DNA of 46,707 nucleotides, taken from an uncultured Neomegalonema sp. (GTDB lineage Bacteria > Pseudomonadota > Alphaproteobacteria > Rhodobacterales > Rhodobacteraceae). The stretch's first letter is position 1. Every line of letters starts with the position of its first letter. Positions 1 through 8,475 of the stretch are shown here, in pieces. Location: the NCBI GenBank assembly GCA_937948985.1, contig CALFAK010000135.1, positions 1 to 46,707 on the forward strand, in the 5' to 3' direction. The notes beneath the pieces were generated by a model that was not told the DNA's origin, made no database searches, and worked only from the letters and a program-made list of their open reading frames with translations. The translations under genes were made by a program, and so were the position numbers.

Positions 1-27
1 ACCACGACAACCCGAACGGAACCATCC

Positions 28-822
28 ATGCTTGTAGACAGCCATTGCCATCTCGACTTCCCCGACTTTGACGACGACCGCGACGACCTGATCGTTCGTG
101 CGGTGGCGGCGGGCGTGAAGCAGATGGTGACGATCTGCACACGTGCTTCCGCCGAACCAACTGTCCGCGCCATTGCTGAGCGGTATGAGGGGGTGTTCTA
201 CGCTGTTGGTGCGCACCCGCTCAATGTCGGCGAGGATGCGTTGATGAGTGTTGAGCAACTGTGTGCTTATGCCGAACACCCCAAGATGGTCGGCATCGGC
301 GAGACCGGCCTTGATTACCACTACGATAAATGGCCCCCCGCGATGCAACAACAGAGCTTGCGTACGCACATCATCGCTGCCCGCGATACGGGCCTGCCCC
401 TCATCATCCATGCCCGCAACGCTGATGAAGATATGGCCCGCATCCTGCGCGAGGGCTATGATGAAGCGCCCTACACCTGCGTCATGCATTGCTTTTCCTC
501 AACCCGCGCATTGGCTGAAGCTGCGCTGGATATGGGCTTCTACCTGTCGATGTCCGGCGTCGCGACGTTCAAAAATGCGGGTGATCTGCGCGCCATCTTT
601 GCCGATGCGCCTGTGGACCGCATTCTGGTCGAAACGGACGCACCGTATCTCGCTCCTGTCCCCAAACGCGGCAAGCGCAATGAACCCGCCTATGTCGCCC
701 ATACCGCCACCATCGGCGCGCAGGTCTATGATATGACCACCCATGATTTCGCGCGTCAGACCACCGAGAATTTCCATCGCCTGTTCACCAAAGTCCCTGC
801 CCTTGAAAGCAGCGTGGCATGA
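28..822 (+). CDS. tatD: TatD family metal-dependent hydrolase (DNase)
   Basis: A 264-aa TIM-barrel amidohydrolase-type enzyme. Family members use a two-metal site to hydrolyse DNA 3' ends and other phosphoesters in the cytoplasm. The expected metal ligands are all visible: H6 and H8 in the opening DSHCHLDF motif, E92 in GIGETGLDYHY, H128 in IIHAR, H154 in VMHCF and D204 in VETDAPYLAP. Length is normal for the family. The stop overlaps the start of the next gene by four bases (ATGA), so the two are probably translationally coupled. In many alphaproteobacteria tatD follows metG, but only 27 bases precede it here and that cannot be seen. The family call is secure; the physiological substrate is not known from sequence. 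Confidence 0.95.
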   Translation: MLVDSHCHLDFPDFDDDRDDLIVRAVAAGVKQMVTICTRASAEPTVRAIAERYEGVFYAVGAHPLNVGEDALMSVEQLCAYAEHPKMVGIGETGLDYHYDKWPPAMQQQSLRTHIIAARDTGLPLIIHARNADEDMARILREGYDEAPYTCVMHCFSSTRALAEAALDMGFYLSMSGVATFKNAGDLRAIFADAPVDRILVETDAPYLAPVPKRGKRNEPAYVAHTATIGAQVYDMTTHDFARQTTENFHRLFTKVPALESSVA

Positions 823-1634
823 GCGGGGTAACGCTCCGCGCGACCATCCTCGGCTGCGGCTCCTCCGGCGGTGTCCCGCGCTTGGGTGGCGAGGATGGTA
901 CGGGGCTATGGGGGCAGTGCGATCCCGCCAACCCCAAAAACCGCCGCCGCCGCTGTGCTTTGCTGGTCGAGCAGATTACGCCGGAGGGTGTAACCCGCGT
1001 GATGGTCGATGCCGGACCGGACCTGCGCGAGCAACTGCTCACCGCGCAAGTCGGTGATCTCGACGCCGTCCTCATCACCCACGAACATGCCGACCATATC
1101 CACGGCATTGACGACCTGCGCCCCATCGTCATCCACCGCAAGCAGCGCCTTGATGTGTGGACAGACCCCGACACGGGCGCGGTGCTGCGTGACCGTTTCA
1201 GCTACGTTTTCGTCCAGCCGGAGGGCAGTGCCTACCCGCCGATCCTGAACCTGCTGATCCATGACGGCAATTTGAGCGTGGATGGGGCAGGGGGGGCGCT
1301 CCATGCCGCCGCGCATGTGGTCAATCACGGCGAAAATTTCCTCGCCCGTGGATTTCGTTTCGGCAATCTGGCCTACACGCCGGACGTCAGTATGTTGCGC
1401 GAAGACTCTGCCGGAGCATTGGCCGATCTCGACCTGTGGATCGTTGACGCCCTGCGCTGGACCCCGCACCCGACCCACGCGCATGTGGACCGTACGTTGG
1501 AATGGATCGCGGAAATCAAGCCCAAACGCGCGATCCTGACCAACCTGCACAACGACCTCGATTACGAGGAATTGGCCGCGTACCTGCCGGAAAACGTTAC
1601 GCCTGCCTATGATGGCATGGTCGTGGAGGTATAG
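819..1634 (+). CDS. MBL-fold hydrolase, PhnP-like phosphodiesterase family
   Basis: A 271-aa metallo-beta-lactamase fold protein. The N-terminal GCGSSGGVPRLGG stretch (residues 12-24) and the zinc motif THEHADH (H88, H90, D92, H93) place it with PhnP-like cyclic-phosphate phosphodiesterases. Later histidines and aspartates (near HVVNHG and YTPDVS, and the closing TNLHNDLDY) complete the pattern. It starts inside the tatD stop codon (ATGA overlap), a pairing common in alphaproteobacteria. No phn genes are near, so a role in phosphonate metabolism is not supported; general phosphodiester or tRNA-end processing is equally possible. Confidence 0.88.
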   Translation: MSGVTLRATILGCGSSGGVPRLGGEDGTGLWGQCDPANPKNRRRRCALLVEQITPEGVTRVMVDAGPDLREQLLTAQVGDLDAVLITHEHADHIHGIDDLRPIVIHRKQRLDVWTDPDTGAVLRDRFSYVFVQPEGSAYPPILNLLIHDGNLSVDGAGGALHAAAHVVNHGENFLARGFRFGNLAYTPDVSMLREDSAGALADLDLWIVDALRWTPHPTHAHVDRTLEWIAEIKPKRAILTNLHNDLDYEELAAYLPENVTPAYDGMVVEV

Positions 1635-1679
1635 GATTATTTCCCGCCACGACCGTGGGCCGGTGAGGGACTTCAGCAG

Positions 1680-3521
1680 CTACCCCGTCACCGCACTCTG
1701 CACGTCAGCGACCGTATCCGCCGCCGCTGTGTCCGCCTCAACAGCCCGCAAATCCGTGAATTGCAGCCGCGCGAGGCGTGCATAAAGCCCGCCCTGATCG
1801 ACCAGCTCGTCATGCGTGCCTTCGGCGACCACTTTGCCCGCTTCCATCACAATGATCCGGTCAGCGCTCTTCACGGTGGCCAGACGGTGCGCGATGACCA
1901 GCGTTGTGCGGTTCTGCGAAAGCCGCTCAAACGCGTCCTGCACGGCCCGCTCGCTCTCCGCATCCAGCGCTGAAGTCGCCTCATCAAGCAACAGCACAGG
2001 GGCGTCGCGCAGGATGGCGCGGGCGATGGCGATCCGCTGTTTCTGTCCACCGGAAAGCATCACGCCCCGCTCGCCCACATGGGTCGCATAACCTTCCGGA
2101 AGCGCATCAATGAATGTATCAGCCGCCGCCGCCTTTGCCGCCGCCCGTGCCTCGTCCTCGCTCGCATCGGGGCGGCCAAAGCGGATGTTGTCGAGCACGG
2201 AGGCGGCGAATATCGCGGGTTCCTGCGGCACAACCGCCAGCCGGCTGCGCACATCGGTCGGGTCCGCATCGGTCAGCGTCACACCATCCAGCGTCACGGC
2301 CCCTGCAGATGGATCATAAAACCGTTGCAACAGATGGAAAATCGTCGTCTTGCCCGCACCGGACGGCCCGACAATCGCCACCGTCTCACCGGGCGCGACT
2401 GACAGGCTCAGCCCGTCCAACGCCCGATCATCGGGGCGGCTTGGGAAGCTGAACGAGACATTTTCAAACCCGATTGCACCCTTCGCATCGGCGGGCAGAG
2501 GCACAGGGTTTGCGGGTGGCAGGATATCGGCCTCGGTATCGAGGATTTCGATCAGTCTTTCTGTGGCCCCTGCCGCTTGCTGCGCTTGCGTCCAAATCTC
2601 GGTCAGCGCGCCCACGGCCCCGGCGACCAGCACCGCATAAAGGATAAACTGTCCCAACTCCCCTGCGGTCATCGCGCCGGAAATCACATCCCGTGCGCCG
2701 ACCCACATGACCGAGACAACGCCCGTAAACACAAAGAAAATCACAATCGCCGTCAGCAGCGAACGCGCTTTGATCCGCTTGTTCGATGCGCTGAAAGACC
2801 CCTCGGCGGCGGTGCCGAATTGCGCCCGAACCGTGGCCTCCTGAGTATAACTCTGCACATCGCGGATGTTCAGCAGCGTCTCCCCGGCAATTGCCGAACT
2901 TTCCGCGATCCGGTCCTGCGCATCCCGCGAATATCCCCTCACCTTGCGACCGACCAGCACGATGGGGATAATGACCAGCGGCACACCCAACAGTACAAGC
3001 GCGGTCAGCTTGGCACTGGTGATGAACAGCATCACAATACCGCCCGCCAGCAGCAACAGATTACGTAACGCGATAGAGATTGAACTCGACACAAGGCTTT
3101 GGATCAGGGTCGTATCGGTGGTAATTCGCGACAATGTCTCGCCCGTGCGGATCTTTTCAAAGAAACGCGGCGACATGCCGATGGCGTGGTCATAGACCGA
3201 GCGGCGCAAATCCGTCACCACCCGCTCGCCAAGGCGCGAAACGAAGTAAAACCGCAACGCCGTTGCAATCGCCAATGCCCCCGCAACCCCGATCAGGGCG
3301 AGGAAATATTTGTCGATAAACTCCGCATTCTCGGCATCAAAACCCAGATCAATCACCCGTCGCAGCGCGACAGGCATCATCAGCATAAACACGGCGGCGG
3401 TGATCAGCGCAACGGCGGCGGCCAGCAGGTGCAATTTGTAGGGCCGGAAAAACGGCAGCAAACGGCGCAACAGGCCAACATTACGGCTCTTGGCGCGTTC
3501 CTCTGTGCTGCTCTTGGACAC
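1680..3521 (-). CDS. ABC exporter, fused permease and ATPase (MsbA-like)
   Basis: A 613-aa half-transporter with an N-terminal membrane domain (about six hydrophobic segments, residues 25-330) and a C-terminal nucleotide-binding domain. Walker A is GPSGAGKTT (residues 385-393); the signature LSGGQKQR lies near 488-495, followed by Walker B VLLLDEATSALD. Such proteins work as homodimers in the inner membrane and flip lipids or hydrophobic compounds; the MsbA/LmrA-type subfamily is the best fit. The start codon is GTG at 3521, preceded by a GGGGGA ribosome site. It lies 105 bases downstream of the Lrp gene on the same strand and converges with the MBL gene. The substrate is not determinable. 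Confidence 0.92.
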   Translation of the reverse strand: MSKSSTEERAKSRNVGLLRRLLPFFRPYKLHLLAAAVALITAAVFMLMMPVALRRVIDLGFDAENAEFIDKYFLALIGVAGALAIATALRFYFVSRLGERVVTDLRRSVYDHAIGMSPRFFEKIRTGETLSRITTDTTLIQSLVSSSISIALRNLLLLAGGIVMLFITSAKLTALVLLGVPLVIIPIVLVGRKVRGYSRDAQDRIAESSAIAGETLLNIRDVQSYTQEATVRAQFGTAAEGSFSASNKRIKARSLLTAIVIFFVFTGVVSVMWVGARDVISGAMTAGELGQFILYAVLVAGAVGALTEIWTQAQQAAGATERLIEILDTEADILPPANPVPLPADAKGAIGFENVSFSFPSRPDDRALDGLSLSVAPGETVAIVGPSGAGKTTIFHLLQRFYDPSAGAVTLDGVTLTDADPTDVRSRLAVVPQEPAIFAASVLDNIRFGRPDASEDEARAAAKAAAADTFIDALPEGYATHVGERGVMLSGGQKQRIAIARAILRDAPVLLLDEATSALDAESERAVQDAFERLSQNRTTLVIAHRLATVKSADRIIVMEAGKVVAEGTHDELVDQGGLYARLARLQFTDLRAVEADTAAADTVADVQSAVTG

Positions 3522-3626
3522 TGCTATCCCCCGATAACCTATTCATCTCGGCGCATTCGTAGCAAGCCAAGCGCCATGTCACAACAATATGACACCCTCC
3601 GCGACGGCAATACGCACCTTTTGTTG

Positions 3627-4079
3627 CTAAGCCCGCTCATCCTTGGGTGATCCCATCACAACATAGGAGGTGATGGCGTTGACCTGAGGCAAAGTACCCA
3701 GCACTTCGGTGTGAAAATGCTTATAAGCGGCCAGATCGGCAACCTCCACCCGAAGCAGGTATTCGACCGTCCCGGTGATATTATGACATTCGCGCACTTC
3801 CGGCGCTTTTGCGATGGACTGCTCAAACGCCTCCTGCGCGTTTTTGGAATGATCGGACAGCCCTACGGCAATGTATGCGATGAACCCGGCCCCCAGCGCC
3901 CTATGGTCAATAACCGCGCGGTATCCCTTGATCACTCCGCTGCGCTCCAACTCTTGAACACGGCGCAGACAGGCGGAAGGCGACAAGGCGACCCGTTCAG
4001 CCAATTCCGTTTGGCTGATTCGGCCCTCTTGTGAGAGAATCTGCACGATTTGAGCGTTTTTCTGATCTATCTTCGTCAT
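3627..4079 (-). CDS. Lrp/AsnC family transcriptional regulator
   Basis: A 150-aa regulator. An N-terminal winged helix-turn-helix (residues about 3-60; ISQTELAERVALSPSACLRRVQELE) is followed by an AsnC/RAM ligand-binding domain (about 68-142). I chose the ATG at 4079 because the protein then begins MTKIDQKNAQ, the usual Lrp opening; the upstream extension has unrelated composition. It is divergently transcribed from a LysE-type exporter across 72 bases. That layout is classic for amino-acid-responsive Lrp proteins controlling a neighbouring exporter, which I infer here. Confidence 0.92.
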   Translation of the reverse strand: MTKIDQKNAQIVQILSQEGRISQTELAERVALSPSACLRRVQELERSGVIKGYRAVIDHRALGAGFIAYIAVGLSDHSKNAQEAFEQSIAKAPEVRECHNITGTVEYLLRVEVADLAAYKHFHTEVLGTLPQVNAITSYVVMGSPKDERA

Positions 4080-4151
4080 ATCATGCAAAAATTGTCGATA
4101 GCGGGCAAAGTTTGCAAGGAAAACATCGTTGAACAGGCGTAATCCTGTCGT
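4080..4151. promoter_or_regulatory. Divergent promoter region, lrp-type / lysE-type genes
   Basis: The 72 bases between two divergent starts must hold both promoters. The stretch is AT-rich with A- and T-tracts (for example GCAAAAATTG and TTTGCAAGGAAAAC), as expected for an Lrp-type binding region. No clear symmetric operator was found by eye. The regulatory link is inferred from the gene layout. Confidence 0.4.
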
Positions 4152-4739
4152 ATGACTTATAATACTTTCATCGCCCTGTTCGCTTTTTGCTTCGTAAGTT
4201 CGATCACTCCGGGGCCGAATAATCTGATGTTGATGGCATCGGGGGCTAATTTCGGCTTCCGCCGCACGATCCCGCATCTGCTGGGGGTGGCGGGCGGATT
4301 TGTCTTTATGGTTGTGCTCGTCGGCCTGGGGTTGGTGCAATTATTCGATGCCTTCCCCGTCACATACACGGCGCTGAAAATATTCAGCGTCCTCTATCTG
4401 CTCTACCTCGCGTGGAAGATCGCCAACGCCGCGCCGCCAAAGGCGCAAGACGAGGCCGGAACGCCCTTCACCTTCATTCAGGCGGCGCTGTTTCAATGGG
4501 TAAACCCCAAAGCATGGGCAATGGCGCTGACGGCGGTCAGTGTCTACGCGCCGTCGCAATCGGTCGCTGGGATCATTCTCGTCGCGGCTGTTTTCGGTGC
4601 TGTCAATCTGCCATCGGTCGCGGCGTGGGTCACGTTGGGCCAGCAAATGCGCCGTTTCCTGACCACAGCGTCCCGCCTGCGCGCGTTCAATTGGATCATG
4701 GCGGCCCTGCTGGTCGCGTCACTCTATCCGGTGCTGTAG
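4152..4739 (+). CDS. LysE family translocator
   Basis: A 195-aa inner-membrane protein of the LysE/RhtB amino-acid exporter superfamily. It opens with the family hallmark ITPGPNN (residues about 19-25) after a first hydrophobic segment, has about six membrane segments, and carries the conserved FQWVNPKAW motif mid-protein. Length is normal. Divergent from an Lrp-family regulator, so export of an amino acid sensed by that regulator is likely; the amino acid itself cannot be told. Confidence 0.9.
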   Translation: MTYNTFIALFAFCFVSSITPGPNNLMLMASGANFGFRRTIPHLLGVAGGFVFMVVLVGLGLVQLFDAFPVTYTALKIFSVLYLLYLAWKIANAAPPKAQDEAGTPFTFIQAALFQWVNPKAWAMALTAVSVYAPSQSVAGIILVAAVFGAVNLPSVAAWVTLGQQMRRFLTTASRLRAFNWIMAALLVASLYPVL

Positions 4740-4853
4740 CGATTGTGACGATTATATCGGTGCAATCGCGAATAACACCCCTGTGAGCGCGGCTTGCCGG
4801 ACTCCGTCCTGACACTAACTGTTACTTGGAAAAAAATTCAGGGGAGATTTCAG

Positions 4854-5795
4854 ATGACAAATATTTCACGCCGCCAAGGTCTTATCATGGGTGCGGGTGC
4901 GCTTGCCGCTCCGGCCCTGATGTCAGGCACAGCGACCGCTAAAGCGCCGATGATGGGTACTGCACGCCCTGACCACATGCGCTTTAAACTGGGTAATTTT
5001 GAAGTCACCACCATTTTCGACGGTCTGTTGCAACTTGGTGGTCCGCACCCGATTTTCGGGCAGGATCAATTTGCGGATGACGTGGCCGACCTGATGGCCG
5101 CGCATAATCTGCCCAGCGACAAGATGGAAATCGGCTTCACCATCACCCTCGTCAACACAGGCAGCGAGCTGATCCTGTTCGATACCGGCAATGACGGAAC
5201 CAGCCGCCCGACAGCGGGTAAGCTGCGCACGAATATGGCCAAGGCGGGTTATAAACCTGAAGACGTGGACATCATCGTCCTCACCCACTTCCACGGCGAT
5301 CATATCGGCGGGATGATGGTTGACGGCAAACCCGCCTTCCCGAACGCCCGCTACGTGACGATGGCGAAGGAATACGACCACTGGGTCGGTAAGGAGCATG
5401 AGCTGACGCTGAAAAACGTCAAACCCTTCGCCGAGAAGATGACTTTCATCAACGACACGGGCGATGTTGTCACGGGTGTTACCGCCGTTCCCGCCAACGG
5501 CCACACGCCGGGCCACAGCTGCTATCACATTGAAAGCGAAGGTCAGCGGGTGCTTGTGACAGCGGACACCGCCAACCATTTCATCGCCTCGCTGGAGCGG
5601 CCCGACTGGCATGTGCGCTTTGATATGGACAAAGAGGCGGCTGCCGCGACCCGCAAGAAAATCTTCGGCATGGTCGCCGCCGACGGTATCCCGTTCATCG
5701 GCTACCACATGCCCTATCCGGGTATCGGCTATGTGACAGAGAACGGCATGGGCGGATTTACCTACGCCCCCGCGAGTTACCAGTTGTTCCTGTAA
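4854..5795 (+). CDS. Tat-exported MBL-fold metallo-hydrolase
   Basis: A 313-aa metallo-beta-lactamase fold hydrolase with an N-terminal twin-arginine signal (SRRQGLIMGAGAL, residues 5-17, cleavage near residue 30). The zinc motif is LTHFHGDHIGG (H145, H147, D149, H150); further ligands lie at GHTPGH and TADTANH. I chose ATG 4854 because it has a GGGGAG ribosome site seven bases upstream and puts the Tat signal at the N terminus; an earlier TTG at 4794 would bury it. Family members include lactonases and other hydrolases. The periplasmic location is inferred from the signal, and the substrate is unknown. Confidence 0.88.
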   Translation: MTNISRRQGLIMGAGALAAPALMSGTATAKAPMMGTARPDHMRFKLGNFEVTTIFDGLLQLGGPHPIFGQDQFADDVADLMAAHNLPSDKMEIGFTITLVNTGSELILFDTGNDGTSRPTAGKLRTNMAKAGYKPEDVDIIVLTHFHGDHIGGMMVDGKPAFPNARYVTMAKEYDHWVGKEHELTLKNVKPFAEKMTFINDTGDVVTGVTAVPANGHTPGHSCYHIESEGQRVLVTADTANHFIASLERPDWHVRFDMDKEAAAATRKKIFGMVAADGIPFIGYHMPYPGIGYVTENGMGGFTYAPASYQLFL

Positions 5796-5952
5796 GCAGA
5801 AAATCATCTGTACTTTACGAGAACCACAAATTCTCTGGCGTCGCAATCAGTCTCAGTGAGGTCATATCAGGTTTGTCTAACACTTTATATTAGGTTTTGC
5901 CGGACGGATATCCTACTACAAATATAACGATATATTTGAAGAGGAAGTATCA

Positions 5953-6642
5953 ATGCCGAGAATACTTTATGCACTTTTAACAATGTGTGGACTGTCGGCC
6001 TGCGCCACTTCTGGTGCTAACAAAACCATCCCTGATGGCCCATTCTTATCGGCGGATGCCACATATATTGTGCAGATAATGCCTGTTGAAACTCAGAGTG
6101 TTCTCTGTCCTCTAGTAGATGGTTTGATAGATTGCAATGCTGGGAAAATCGGCATCGGTCAAGGCTCTGCCGCGGCTACTTCATATCGTACAGGCAACAA
6201 TCCAGACCATAAAAAAGAGTTTCAATATAATATCTATAAACTAAATCTCAAGCCAGTGAAATACGCGTTAGCCGCGTCGCGTATTGTTGATAGCAATGCT
6301 TTCGGCAGTGCAACCGTTTCTACTATTCTTGCGAAAGACGCGACAATTTTTGTTGACGGTGCTCCGGGAAATGTAACGTTACTCAAGCTTGCGCGAACCA
6401 AAATTCCAAGTAGTTTAGGTGTGAATAATGTGGAGCATTTACGAAAAACTCTGACTGAGGAGTTTGGCGATTCACAGCTCGCCGGAATAACTGTGTCTGA
6501 AGCGGAATTCTTTGAGCTAGATTGTAGTGATACGACCCGCGCTCTCGCACCGGAAAACTGCCGGATGGGTAACAGAATTTCGGTCGAGAAAATCAAGGGT
6601 GGCGAATTAACATTCGGTCTTATTCCGTTGCTTAGCTTTTAG
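5953..6642 (+). CDS. Orphan outer-surface lipoprotein, AT-rich
   Basis: A 229-aa protein I do not recognise. It starts with a lipoprotein signal (MPRILYALLTMCGLSAC, lipobox LSAC with C17), so it should be lipid-anchored. The mature part has no evident domain; paired cysteines occur near residues 50-60 and again near 195-205, suggesting disulfides in the periplasm. The gene and its flanks are clearly more AT-rich than the neighbours and use more A/T-ending codons, a sign of recent acquisition. A GAGGAAG ribosome site precedes the ATG. It stands alone between genes of opposite context. Confidence 0.75.
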   Translation: MPRILYALLTMCGLSACATSGANKTIPDGPFLSADATYIVQIMPVETQSVLCPLVDGLIDCNAGKIGIGQGSAAATSYRTGNNPDHKKEFQYNIYKLNLKPVKYALAASRIVDSNAFGSATVSTILAKDATIFVDGAPGNVTLLKLARTKIPSSLGVNNVEHLRKTLTEEFGDSQLAGITVSEAEFFELDCSDTTRALAPENCRMGNRISVEKIKGGELTFGLIPLLSF

Positions 6643-6689
6643 GGGCACGGGGGAATGCAACGGTAGTATTTAGGGCCGTATTACTATTT

Positions 6690-6866
6690 CTAATCCCGCT
6701 TCTTCCCGTCCAAGTCCCGCGCGTCTTTCTCCCGGCGCGCGGCGTCCAGCGAGCGCACGGCTTTCGGCAGCCCGTGCTTCACCGCGTTCTCATCTGCCCG
6801 CGCAGCCTTCTCCTGCCGCGCCTTGCCTTTGCGAGCTTGGCGCAGATTGATGATCTTGCCGCTCAT
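6690..6866 (-). CDS. DUF4169 family small basic protein
   Basis: A 58-aa, highly charged protein that starts MSGKIINLRQARKGKARQEK and ends in a DLDGKKRD-type tail, the pattern of DUF4169 proteins found across Rhodobacterales. Its ATG overlaps the TGA of the upstream EamA transporter gene by four bases, which supports both the start and co-translation. It is rich in Lys, Arg, Glu and Ala and probably helical; its function is unknown. Confidence 0.85.
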   Translation of the reverse strand: MSGKIINLRQARKGKARQEKAARADENAVKHGLPKAVRSLDAARREKDARDLDGKKRD

Positions 6867-7768
6867 TCAGTCACGCTCTCCCGATAGAATACGAACAGGC
6901 CCGACGCGACGATAATGGCGATGCCGAGCCATGTCAGTGGATCGGGCAACGCCTTGAAAATCAGCCAGCCCCAGAAGGTCGCGCCGATAATCTCCAGATA
7001 TTGTAGCGGCGCAATCACCCCCGCATCCACCCGTTGCAGCGCGAAGATGATCAGCGAATGGCACAGCATCGCCACCGCCGCAATCACGCACAGCCAACCC
7101 ATCTCGACCGCGCTTGGCGTTACAATCTCCAACCATCCCGCACCATCCCCCGCCAGCATCAGCGCGCCCAGCAGCAACGTCCCCGAAATCCCCGCCATCG
7201 CTTGCATGGTCCACGGGTCGCACGAACCCGCCAGTTTCTTGGTAATGACCATATATCCGGCAAAGCAAAACGCGGCCCCCAGCGGCATCAACGCGACGAT
7301 GCCCACCTCGGAAAAGCTGGGCCGGATAATCAGCATCGCCCCCGCAAAACCCACAACCACGGCCAGTATCCGCCGCCAACCGATCCCTTCGCCAAGGAAA
7401 ATCGCCGAGAAGATCGTTAGGATCAGCGGTTCAACAAAGAAGATCGCCGCCACATCCGCCAGCGGCATCACCGCGACCGCCCCAAAGAAAAACGCGGTCG
7501 CCCCGGCAATCCCGAAACCCCTGAAAAAGTGCAGCACCAAATGTGGCGGCAGCAACGCACGCAACCCGCCGCGCATCGCCACAAAGGGGCACAAAACCAG
7601 CATCGTCAGCGCAAACCGTGACCATGAAATCTGTAAAGGCGAGATCGAGACCGACAGATGCTTCGCAATCGCATCTATCACCGGCACAATCAGCATCGCC
7701 GCCGACATGATAAGCAAGCCGGAGGCGGCGGATTTGGAATCGGAAAGGGCAGACGATGCGTTTGTCAT
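6863..7768 (-). CDS. EamA/DMT superfamily transporter
   Basis: A 301-aa inner-membrane protein with about ten hydrophobic segments arranged as two EamA repeats (roughly residues 20-145 and 165-295), typical of drug/metabolite exporters. Conserved features include the first-half WSRFALTM stretch and the second-half LEIIGATFWGWLIF region. Co-transcribed with the overlapping DUF4169 gene downstream. Substrates of such proteins vary (amino acids, nucleotides, drugs) and cannot be assigned. Confidence 0.9.
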   Translation of the reverse strand: MTNASSALSDSKSAASGLLIMSAAMLIVPVIDAIAKHLSVSISPLQISWSRFALTMLVLCPFVAMRGGLRALLPPHLVLHFFRGFGIAGATAFFFGAVAVMPLADVAAIFFVEPLILTIFSAIFLGEGIGWRRILAVVVGFAGAMLIIRPSFSEVGIVALMPLGAAFCFAGYMVITKKLAGSCDPWTMQAMAGISGTLLLGALMLAGDGAGWLEIVTPSAVEMGWLCVIAAVAMLCHSLIIFALQRVDAGVIAPLQYLEIIGATFWGWLIFKALPDPLTWLGIAIIVASGLFVFYRESVTE

Positions 7769-7812
7769 GCGCAGGACGCTAACCTGTTCTCCGCGCCCTG
7801 TATCGCAGAAAA

Positions 7813-8382
7813 TCAGCCGCCCGTCGGTGCGGCCAAGCCAGCACCGCCCGCGTTCTCAGGACGCGGCGGTTCGCCCACGGCGACCAGTTCCTGCACGCGG
7901 AAAACCTGACGCAGGCGTTCATACAGTCGGTCGAGGCGGTCGCGGTCCGCAAAGCCCACGCATCCGCTGTTGAACGTTACAAACTTGCGCACGTCGTTTT
8001 CGTCATCGACACGGGCGATATCCACCGTCGGCAATTCGCTGATGAAATCGGGGCAGTTATCCGGCTCGGTCGGTGTGTAGTACCGCTGCATCGAGCCGAG
8101 GTCGAATGCCTCTATCGCCTCCAACGCGCGGCGGAAGGAGTTTACGGGCAATGATCCACTGGATTTTCCGGGAGTGATCGTATTGTCCCGCGCGTCCAGC
8201 CGATAAGTGTCATCCGCGCTAACCCGCATCGTATAGACCGGGCACAGTCCTGCACAAGGGCCGGTGGACAGTGTGATTGTGCCTGTCAATGGCGGCTCTT
8301 TCGCTTCGGGCGGTGGCGGTGTTGCGCAGCCCGCCAAGACGAGGCCCATCGTTCCAAGGATTGCTGATCTGATCGGGTTCAT
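7813..8382 (-). CDS. DUF6438-type lipoprotein
   Basis: A 189-aa lipoprotein with signal MNPIRSAILGTMGLVLAGC (lipobox LAGC, C19). The segment TLSTGPCAGLCPVYTMRVS (about residues 38-56), with its C-x4-C-P-x-Y core, matches the DUF6438 pattern of small periplasmic proteins. Two further cysteines (NCPDF and GCVGF) could form disulfides. No catalytic motif is visible and the role is unknown. It lies downstream of the RTX gene on the same strand but beyond that gene's terminator hairpin, so it is probably transcribed separately. Confidence 0.75.
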   Translation of the reverse strand: MNPIRSAILGTMGLVLAGCATPPPPEAKEPPLTGTITLSTGPCAGLCPVYTMRVSADDTYRLDARDNTITPGKSSGSLPVNSFRRALEAIEAFDLGSMQRYYTPTEPDNCPDFISELPTVDIARVDDENDVRKFVTFNSGCVGFADRDRLDRLYERLRQVFRVQELVAVGEPPRPENAGGAGLAAPTGG

Positions 8383-8411
8383 GGACCGTCCTAACGCTGG
8401 TAAAATAACAA

Positions 8412-8440
8412 ATGCCCCGAACCATCATAGTCCGGGGCAT
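8412..8440 (-). terminator. Rho-independent terminator of the RTX gene
   Basis: Inverted arms ATGCCCCG (8412-8419) and CGGGGCAT (8433-8440) form an 8-bp stem. On the minus strand the 3' arm is followed by ATTTGTTATTTT. It lies about 35 bases past the RTX stop codon, the right place to end that transcript. Confidence 0.7.
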
Positions 8441-8475
8441 CGCGTCTATCCAGCGAAGAACGTTTTCTTGGCGTG

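Noticed and set aside
1651-1662. CCACG-AC-CGTGG palindrome between convergent genes
   Set aside because: The two-base loop and lack of a T-run make it a poor terminator candidate.
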